Assembly (NCBI RefSeq): GCF_039555335.1
Contig: NC_092647.1
Location: 18,137,993 to 18,201,992, forward strand
DNA length: 64,000 nucleotides
Direction: 5' to 3'
Source of the DNA: Amphiura filiformis
Lineage: Eukaryota > Echinodermata > Ophiuroidea > Amphilepidida > Amphiuridae
Below the pieces are notes generated by a model. It did no database searches and had not been told where the DNA came from. It worked only from the letters and a program-made list of their open reading frames with translations. Below, one piece after another: positions 58,901-64,000 of this stretch. The stretch's first letter is position 1. The number at the start of each line of letters is the position of its first letter. Made by a program: the position numbers and the translations under genes.

Positions 58901-61900
58901 AAATTTGAAGCAAAACACCGAAGATTACATGTCTCTGCGACATTCCGTTCAAGAGAAATGATGTTTTAAAGATCAGTGCCGAAATGCCGAAAATCGATTA
59001 TTTCGACTTTTCCTCCAATATGCGAAAGTTTATACAAAACTCACAAAATTAGTGACAGACGACAATTTGAGCACGTCTTTGAACCAAGATTAATTTCTTT
59101 TCTAGATTATCAGTGTTGCCATTTTCTTTTGGAAATCATTTATTACTGAGTCTCAAGTATAAATACCCCCCCGTTCCAGTGGTAACAATTGCGATCTTTT
59201 TGCGTAGGCCTACTGAATATTCAGCAAAACGGCTTCATGCAGATTTACAATGTCTATTAACCTTAAAATTCATTTATGAGCCTTTTTGAGGATTTTTGGA
59301 CGCATTTCTAGACTTTGAAGGCGCCTACTCGGCCAATAAAGTGTTTTTTCCAATAATTTTTCATGAGGATGACTTTTTGTAATCTTTGTTTATCATCATG
59401 ATGGAAATAGAACACATTTTGTGAAGCGCGTCTCTTATTTTGCGCGAAGAATGTAAAAGGAACGCGTTCATAATGACGGCCGTTACAAGGTGGCGCAGCA
59501 CTAATTCAGCGCCCCATAGGATAACGTGTGATTTCGGCCTACTTCAAGCGCCATTTCTGGCGTCCCTGCAATACTTGGCAAAATAAATTTGGTATCAAAT
59601 TAAAGCTCTATTTCTCTAGATTCCAAAACTTTTGTCGGCATATATCGATGACCATTGACTTTTTTCGCTAATTTGCGGTGCAAAAAAAAAGAGCTAAAAA
59701 CATACTAAACTCACCACTCACATTTCAAAATTGGGTTTTCTCTTAATCCGCCACAGAGAATTGCTTTTGAGATCAATTGTCCAGTTTTTATCTGCACGTT
59801 ATCATTAAAGACACTTGTCGAATTCATATGAGCCGATATTGAGTGATTTAAAGTGAACATGTCGGTAGATATGGTCGCTACAATCTCATATTCACTATGG
59901 ACTATATTAGCCGAATTTCGTTGTTACATAAAATGCGTAGTGATTTAGTGTTGCGCCCTCTGAATACCACAATGTCTTCCCAGCATTCATAGCTGAAAAT
60001 GATTTCTAAATTTCAAACGCATGTATAAAATGAAATTGAGGTCTTCCAAGGTCAAAGGTCATCAAACAGAGGTCATCTAGGGTCAAAGGTCATACAGAGG
60101 TCATTGGGGTCAAACAACATAGCTATCATGCTGCCAGGGCTCTATCAGTTGCTCTCAGTCACAGCTACCTCTCACAGCTACGGGTGAACTAGTAATCATA
60201 ATAGGATGGCGCTACACAAGTGGATAATGTCTTTTGAATTTGCCGGGTCTTTACACACTTGCAATACTACCCTCTTTTTGTATATACATCATAAATCACA
60301 AGGGTCCGTTAGTTCAAACTAAGGTATTGGCATTGAGCCACGTTTCCTTTTACAAAACAGGATAACACATATCTATCTATACTATAATAATCATAAGCGT
60401 TGTCTGTCTGTCCGGCTATGCGTTTCGTCGCGCTTCGCCGCATCAATGCGATATTTGGGACATGGGTAGGTGCCAGGAAAAGCATGTTGACCGTGTGGTT
60501 TTGAAGGTCATCAGAGGTCATTGGAGGTCAAGGTCAAAGGTCAAAATTTTGACCGATGGCCGAACTTTGGCCGATCGGGCCCAAACTTGGTGGCTGGAAT
60601 CCTTGATACGAGGGGATTATATGCCCGAAATTAAATCGAGGTCAACCGAGGTCAAAGGTCATTACGGAGGGTCAAATTTCAAACTTTGTCCGATCGGGCT
60701 CAAACTTGGTGGGTGGAATCCTTCGTATGAGGAGAGCATGAAAAACATTATATGGAGGTCATCCGAGGTCAAAGGTCAAAGGTCATGGATTTCAAACTTT
60801 ATCCTATCGGGCTCAAACTAGGTGGGTGGAATCCTTGATACGAGGGGAATATATGCGCAAAACAAAATTGAGGTCAACCGAGGTCAAAGGTCATGTAGGG
60901 GCTAAATTTAAACTTTGCCCTATTGGGCTTAAACTTGACAGGTGTAATCCTTCGTATGAGGGGAGCATGAAAAAAATTACACCAAGGTCATCCGAGGTCA
61001 AAGGTCATCTGGGGTCAAACAGTATCGCTATCATGCCAGTGCTATCACAGCATCAGGGCTCTCACAGCTGCAGGTGCACTAGTACTACTAAAATAATAGC
61101 CGTTGTGTGTGTGTGTCTGTCTGTCTGTCCGGCTATGCGTTCCGCCGCGCTTCGACGCATCGTTCCGATATTTCACACATAGATGGGTATCGGGCGGGCG
61201 CTGTTTACCGGGTAGTTTCGAAGGTCATCGGAGGTCAAGGTCAAAGGTCAAATTTTCAAACTATGTCCGATCGGGCCCAAACTTGGTGGGTGGGATCCTT
61301 GATAGGAGGGGAATATAATGCCCGAAATAAAATCGAGGTCAACCGAGGTCAAAGGTCATTACGGATGGGTCAAATTTCAAACTTTGTCCAATCGGGCTCA
61401 AACTTGGTGGGTCGAAACCTTCGTATGAGGGGAGCATGAAAAACATTATATGGAGGTCATCCGAGGTCAAAGGTCAAAGGTCATGGATTTCAAACTTTGT
61501 CCTATCGGGCTCAAACTTGGTGGTCGAAACCTTCGTATGAGGGGAGCATGAAAAACATTATATGGAGGTCATCCGAGGTCAAAGGTCATGGGTTTCAAAC
61601 TTTGTCCTATCGGGCTCAAAGTTGGTGGGTGGAATCCTTGATACAAGGGGAATATATGCGCAAAACAAAATTGAGGTCAAAGGTCATGTAGGGGCTAAAT
61701 TTAACATTTGCCCTATTGGGCTTGAACTTTATAGGTAGAATCCTTTCTATGAGGGGAGCATTAAAAAAATTACACCGAGGTCATCCGAGGTCAAAGGTTA
61801 TCTGGGGTCAAACAGTATCGCTATCATGCCAGTGCTTTCACAGCATCAGGGCTCTCACAGCTGCAGGTGCACTAGTACTACTAAAATAATAGCCGTTGTC

Positions 61901-63938
61901 TGTGTGTCTGTCTGTGTGTCTGTCTGTCCGGCTATGCGTTCCGCCGCGCTTCGACGCATCGTTTCGATATTTCACACATAGATGGGTATCGGGCGTGCGC
62001 TGTTTACCGGGTAGTTTTGAAGGTCATCGGAGGTCAATGTCAAAGGTCATGGGGGAAAATACCCCACATGGATACAAAGCAGCAAGTGCACATGGATAAA
62101 AAGAATCCAGTAGACGATCTACAACAAGTTTCAAGCTGCCCAAGCCGGTGAACAAGGTCATTCATTCATAGATTCCATTCAGCTTTTGGCTACATGCCCA
62201 ATTTGAAATGCACTGTAAATGTCTACCCAGAATGCATTGCTGCAAATATGCTATAGTGTCTTCCCAGCATTCATTGCTGAAAATGATTTCTATAAGCGCC
62301 CCTACCCCAATAAGCGCCCCCACATACCCCAATAAGTGCCCACATACCCCCTAATAGCTAAAGGGCTATTACAGCAACAGGCGCACTAGTTTTAATCCAA
62401 ATAAAAAATCAGTGCTGTGTTTGTTTGTTTTTGGAATCGGATGTAGTTTGTATTACACTTTTGATTCAATCTTCAAATGTTGACATATTTCAAAATGTGT
62501 CCTATTCTGCTACAATATTTCAATTCCATCTACAATTTATTTACAGACTACATAACATCTTCGTCATCAAAACAAATCCGCAATGCATTGTGGGAAAGTT
62601 TTATTAGAGTTGAACTCTGACCTATCAGGACAATGGCTTTAATTATTAATTATTCGCTTTAATATTATTGTAATGTTTAATAACAAATAATATTCAAATA
62701 TCTTTGGCGCAGAAATAATCATTTTTAGGGAAGGCCATTTATCAAAATATTTTAAACAATATTTTTTTAAAGCACAAACAGCAAAATTTGCCCAAACCGT
62801 CCCACAATGCACTAGGAGTTTTGGCCGGTTCCACCTACAATTTTATTATCGTCTGGTGGATTACAGAGTACATCGTCTTCATCTTCGCCTTCAAAACAAT
62901 TGTCGAGATTGTTGCACAAATCGGTTTCCCTTATACAATATCCGTCGTGACATCGGTAGCCACCCGTACCGTCATAACGCTGACATTTGGCTAGAGAAAA
63001 AATACACATACCATGGTTAAACAGTTAAAAGGGACATACATATCGTTGTGATCGCGGTATATCAGCATACAGTAAAACCTTGTCTGCAATCATATAGAGT
63101 GTTTGGGCGCCAACCATCCACAAAATGATTACAGAGCGTTAGCAAATAAATCACCGATACAATCGTATACAAGTATTATTGAATGAACAATATATTGTAT
63201 TGGCATATTACGGCTACTTCGTCATCAAAAACACTATTATGCTTGTAAACTGGTTTACAGTATAGACGAATCCAATTTCACGCATTCCTACACTTCAATG
63301 GCAGCCATAGCTGGGTCCCAGTCGGCTCCATCTCGCCTAAAATGTGAAATGATGCGGCATTGGGGGGTATTTTAAACTGCATTCTATCACCCGTGTTACA
63401 CGTAAACAAACGAATGATGACAGTTTACAACACAAAAGAATCTAACATCGAATTTTAAGCGGCTTTATTCCACCCAATAATATTGGGCAGTCACAACACC
63501 AGTTTGGTGCTGCGGGGACCCAGTAATGGCCGACCAAATCCTGACCATGACTTGGTTCGTTTGATTCGTCTATTGCCATGTATAAATTTTCCATGGCCAA
63601 AAAAATCAGTTACGTCGCCCTCTATCGACAGAACAAAACAATACAAAAGCTTGGTCGCTACACGCGCTCGGCGAATCGCCTGAAGAGATTTACATGTTAG
63701 ATAGGTATGGTTTATAATAAACCTTTATTCGTCACTCTGTTGTATTTACAATGAATTAGAGCAGTCAGCGGTACACGGTCGAGAAACAGCCGGCGTTCTC
63801 GCTGACTACCGGAGCTTTCAAAAATCTCGTTATCGAATTGTGTACGCAAATTCTTTCATACTCACGCAAACTGAAGGGTTGAGAAAGGTTTGGTGGAGGT
63901 TGAGTTGGATAGTAAACAGGAACTCTTTTATCATTATC
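46856..63938 (-). CDS. LDLa-array / WAP / coiled-coil modular extracellular protein (5' end outside window)
   Basis: Exons in transcript order are 63938-63866, 62990-62839, 57917-57727, 55043-54931, 53803-53567, 52286-49238, 48663-48511, 47349-47272 and 46905-46856 (stop TGA). Splice phases match at every junction. The coding length is 4095 bases after discounting one extra base at 51711, giving 1364 residues here with more upstream. Order of parts: Pro-rich linker, 28 LDLa modules (six Cys each, several split by introns), one WAP four-disulfide core, and a heptad-patterned C-terminus. LDLa modules bind calcium and protein ligands in secreted or membrane receptors. WAP domains occur in protease inhibitors and matrix proteins. 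The coiled coil suggests an oligomer. No transmembrane segment lies between the last LDLa and the stop, so a secreted product is likely. I cannot name an orthologue. Confidence 0.92.
47272..47349 (-). CDS. LDLa/WAP gene: coiled-coil exon
   Basis: 78 bp between acceptor CATTTTGTTAG and donor AACAG|GTTAGT. It encodes INSRLDQIEEQLEDIADRVG then DLEQT with hydrophobics at heptad spacing (L, I, L, I, V, L). Phases fit the WAP exon and the terminal exon. Confidence 0.85.
48511..48663 (-). CDS. LDLa/WAP gene: WAP four-disulfide-core exon
   Basis: Acceptor CATTTTCCTTTCAG, donor ACTAG|GTATGC. It encodes PGSCPEVAAGGIGFGTCVES then CSSDADCAGANKCCYNGCGH and TCVGSVAPI. The eight Cys in WAP order, with the DADC and KCCYNGCG hallmarks, are clear. 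WAP domains often inhibit serine proteases; inhibition here is not predictable from the loop. Confidence 0.93.
   Translation of the reverse strand, partial: NQVRAQKLQQAALDLEPALKVVQATQTAQEQTNVVIMDVGIHASAASHQY
48740..49237 (-). other. Intron with degenerate repeat ends
   Basis: It contains a CAGTGGCGTGGCGAGGGGGA end resembling hAT-type MITEs and a GGGCATTATGTATCCTTGGC segment similar to one near 1710. Nothing else is seen in the introns 46906-47271 and 47350-48510. Confidence 0.5.
49238..52286 (-). CDS. LDLa/WAP gene: giant exon with 22 complete LDLa modules
   Basis: The exon starts after TTATCTTTGCAG, finishing module 6, and holds four diverse modules (7-10) with canonical acidic ends (for example CDGVPDCKNEEDEALC). 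It then holds 18 near-identical modules of the form CKDNEFDCGNGECLPSYKKC NGYRECSNGLDEADKTC joined by KPGPQTT or KPGPGPQTT. An extra T at 51711 (plus) shifts the frame between module 10 and the array; without it, 3048 bases fit the flanking phases exactly. The donor is ACAC|GTAAGT. High copy identity indicates recent unequal exchange. Confidence 0.93.
49240..51725 (-). repeat. 18-copy 138/132-bp coding tandem array with higher-order structure
   Basis: Units are 138 bp (long PGPG linker) or 132 bp (short linker). Variant types (ENGEC..LY, GNGEC..SY, ENGVC..SYKR) follow the order G G E G E E G G G E E G G G E G V V along the transcript. Modules 5-9 and 10-14 repeat as a five-unit block of 684 bp; for example, a rare CAAGCC variant recurs at the same offset (about 49972 and 50656). 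Confidence 0.93.
52564..52920. mobile_element. 357-bp MITE, GGGCTATTCC-ended
   Basis: GGGCTATTCCAGAAAATAAG at the left is mirrored by TATTTTCTGGAATAGCCC, with TATAGAGGAG/CTCCTCTATA further in. AAT flanks both ends. Interior pairs of GTCTGGATTTCCAA extend the symmetry. Confidence 0.88.
53238..53516. repeat. ~20-22-bp minisatellite in intron
   Basis: About a dozen units of ACGTCATCAGATATCGATGAT with length variants. The core ATCAGATATCGATGAT is nearly palindromic, so single strands could form hairpins. It ends about 50 bp from the exon at 53567. Confidence 0.9.
53567..53803 (-). CDS. LDLa/WAP gene: end of module 4, module 5, start of 6
   Basis: Acceptor TTTAACTTGACAG, donor CATAA|GTAAGT. It encodes NRECDGQNDCSGGEDELLC, then NCGVDGFECFDGTCIPKRF and RCDDVRHCPSGEDEEAC, then QVCLGPEYECDSGTCIPI. 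The acidic SGEDE and CDG..DC residues needed for calcium are intact here. Confidence 0.92.
   Translation of the reverse strand, partial: VIVNVMDKMTAPVGKMNSSVTSVTVAWMALNASMERVFPNDSVVTMSAIVRLGRMKRRVRSRYASVRNTNVIVGRVFP
54370..54630 (-). mobile_element. tRNA-derived SINE
   Basis: Minus strand: GGAGAGCGTGGCCTAATGGT then TAGGATACTT gives an A box, and GAGGTCCCGGGTTCAATTCC a B box (54590-54565). An unrelated body follows (GGGCATATATGTGCCCGTAC, then AAAGTCGGCAAATTG). Part of the body recurs inverted at 54118-54160. A functional tRNA is unlikely because the acceptor arm does not close. Confidence 0.75.
54931..55043 (-). CDS. LDLa/WAP gene: end of module 3, start of module 4
   Basis: Acceptor TTCTCTTTATCAG, donor GCAG|GTGAAT. 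It encodes ACNQHCDCSDCAEENDC then APCQREEFRCADGTCIAG, completing one LDLa and opening the next. Confidence 0.9.
55084..55340. mobile_element. hAT-type MITE in intron
   Basis: CAGGCCCGTAACCAGG at the left is mirrored by CCTGGTTACGGGCTTG, and GTTAGGG flanks both ends (55077-55083 and 55341-55347). The interior repeats AAAAGTCC/TCCAAATTTT phrases. Confidence 0.85.
55806..57073. mobile_element. 1.27-kb inverted-repeat element with CpG-rich tandem core
   Basis: GAATACCTGAGTGGAAGAAG then GGCCCAACTCC at the left is mirrored at the right end near 57035-57072. The phrase GAAGAAGGGCCCAACTCC also occurs internally. The core holds two copies (about 56250 and 56631) of a GGCGTGTCCGTCCGTCCGTC block followed by GCGCGCTAACGCGTGC-type CpG-dense sequence. 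Confidence 0.78.
57082..57343. mobile_element. Degenerate hAT-type MITE
   Basis: CAGGGGCGTAGCGTAGCAAG at the left and CTTGCTATACGCTACTG at the right form an imperfect inverted pair related to 46665-46822. Confidence 0.65.
57458..57690. mobile_element. ~230-bp palindromic foldback
   Basis: TAGAATATTCGATGTAACAT and ATCTACGTTAT on the left are mirrored by ATAACGTAGATATGTTACAT and CGAATATTCTA on the right. Symmetry extends almost to the centre near 57575. The right end is about 35 bp beyond the donor of exon 57917-57727. Confidence 0.9.
57727..57917 (-). CDS. LDLa/WAP gene: LDLa module 2 and first half of 3
   Basis: Between acceptor CGTGTACCGCAG and donor AGCAA|GTAAGT it encodes CPGQFSCPKLGTCIDWEKTC then DGDIKDCGYTREEENEELC (module 2) and KQCPGLSYRYHCTNNVCIDP (start of module 3). 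The codon split across the intron restores module 3 in the next exon. Confidence 0.9.
58369..58851. mobile_element. ~480-bp unit with GGGCGCARCACTAA inverted ends, copy 1
   Basis: The left end GGGGCGCAGCACTAATTCAG is mirrored by TTTAGTGTTGCGCCCTC. It is almost identical to 59491-59962, apart from a few substitutions and a short indel (GTAACAACATG versus GTGAACATG). No coding capacity was seen. Confidence 0.75.
59491..59962. mobile_element. ~470-bp unit with GGGCGCARCACTAA inverted ends, copy 2
   Basis: Near-identical to 58369-58851 and in the same orientation, separated by about 640 bp of unrelated DNA. Same-orientation twin copies could be two MITEs, or the ends of one larger element. Confidence 0.75.
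60379..61083. mobile_element. Helitron-like non-autonomous repeat B
   Basis: TATACTATAATAATCATAAG, (GTCT)n, GTCCGGCTATGCGTTTCGTC, then several about 120-bp cores (CGAGGTCAAAGGTCAT, CAAACTTGGTGGGTGGAATC, CTTCGTATGAGG), ending GGTGCACTAGT. The cores keep short plus-strand open frames that I regard as incidental. Confidence 0.7.
61084..61876. mobile_element. Helitron-like non-autonomous repeat C
   Basis: It abuts copy B directly: after CTAGT comes ACTACTAAAATAATAGCCG, (TGTC)n, GTCCGGCTATGCGTTCCGCC, five or so cores and again GGTGCACTAGT. Head-to-tail joining of complete units is evident. Confidence 0.75.
61877..62390. mobile_element. Helitron-like non-autonomous repeat D
   Basis: It abuts copy C (CTAGT then ACTACTAAAATAATAGCCG), has the GTCCGGCTATGCGTTCCGCC block but only one core, and ends GGCGCACTAGT. 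The stretch 62391-62820 shows nothing further. Confidence 0.7.
62839..62990 (-). CDS. LDLa/WAP gene: LDLa module 1 exon
   Basis: After acceptor TTTTTTCTCTAG it encodes KCQRYDGTGGYRCHDGYCI, then RETDLCNNLDNCFEGEDEDD and VLC, a full LDLa with the acidic calcium-binding end. I prefer donor ATT|GTAGGT at 62838 because it gives phase 0 for the next exon; GTAG|GTGGAA at 62834 is the alternative. Confidence 0.85.
62991..63865 (-). other. Intron, nothing recognised
   Basis: No coding, repeat or RNA feature was identified between the first two LDLa/WAP-gene exons in the window. Confidence 0.5.
63866..63938 (-). CDS. LDLa/WAP gene: Pro-rich linker exon
   Basis: Acceptor CCATTTCAG and donor TTTGC|GTGAGT enclose DNDKRVPVYYPTQPPPNLSQ then PFSL. 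Phase fits the next exon, but there is no domain hallmark, so the call rests on splice sites and phase. Confidence 0.7.
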
Positions 63939-64000
63939 CTGAAATGGAAAAATAATTATTGAAATGTATCGGATATTTCAAATTATGTATTTTGTCACGC

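Larger units (their letters stand above)
58081..60193. mobile_element. Helitron-like non-autonomous repeat A (with internal insertion)
   Basis: It starts TATACTAAAATAACCAGCG, then (GTCT)n and GTCCGGCTATGCGTTTCGCC, then GAGGTCAAAGGTCATC cores, and ends at CTAGT (60189-60193). The 3' CTRRT end, the lack of a target duplication and the microsatellite-plus-core layout recall Helentron-associated elements; this is inference. The middle is replaced by the twin-unit segment 58369-59962. Confidence 0.6.

Noticed and set aside
60462-61691. Plus-strand frames with repeated ESLIRGEYMRKTKLRSTEV-like peptides
   Set aside because: They follow the 120-bp Helitron-like cores, change frame between cores and have no start or domain; treated as incidental.

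Overview
This window is an intron-rich, transposon-dense animal genome segment. Coding exons are short, AT-rich flanks are long, and splice sites follow GT/AG. The LINEs are APE-type, one of them carrying a 2A-like motif and a PHD finger. Together with the many short inverted-repeat elements, this fits a marine invertebrate deuterostome, with an echinoderm my first guess. The species is an inference; nothing here proves it.

Two host genes can be assembled exon by exon, both on the minus strand. Gene 1 (about 14.5-23.1 kb) encodes an approximately 815-residue Praja-like RING-H2 E3 ubiquitin ligase: a long Ser/Arg/Asn-rich disordered N-terminus in one large exon, two linker exons, and a RING finger split across the last two exons. 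Gene 2 (46.9 kb to beyond the right edge) encodes a modular, presumably extracellular protein: a Pro-rich linker, 28 LDL-receptor class A (LDLa) modules, one WAP domain and a short C-terminal coiled coil. Eighteen of the LDLa modules form a nearly identical 132/138-bp tandem array in one 3-kb exon. All nine exons of gene 2 join in consistent phase. Each gene carries one apparent single-base indel (near 22340 and at 51711). Two further minus-strand segments (33198-33366 and 28459-28598) look like consecutive exons of an unidentified gene.

By region: 1-1.6 kb holds tandem repeats with TGACCTTTGACC-like cores. 1.9-14.1 kb is intergenic, packed with MITE-like inverted-repeat elements, a 39-bp minisatellite and a decayed Tc1-like transposon. 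14.5-23.1 kb is the E3 ligase gene. 23.1-33 kb contains nested MITEs, a mariner-type relic and the orphan exons. 34-45 kb is a five-layer transposon nest: a minus-strand LINE, split by a 93-bp-TIR element, split by a plus-strand LINE, split by a CR1-like LINE with a 2A-like motif, which itself holds a Harbinger-like MITE. 46.7-64 kb is the LDLa/WAP gene, whose introns hold hairpin MITEs, a tRNA-derived SINE, and a head-to-tail group of Helitron-like non-autonomous repeats (58.1-62.4 kb).

No functional link between the two host genes is visible. I see no convincing functional tRNA or rRNA gene and no CRISPR. Distances, phases and motifs were read by eye; family names for repeats are inferences from terminal structure and target-site duplications.
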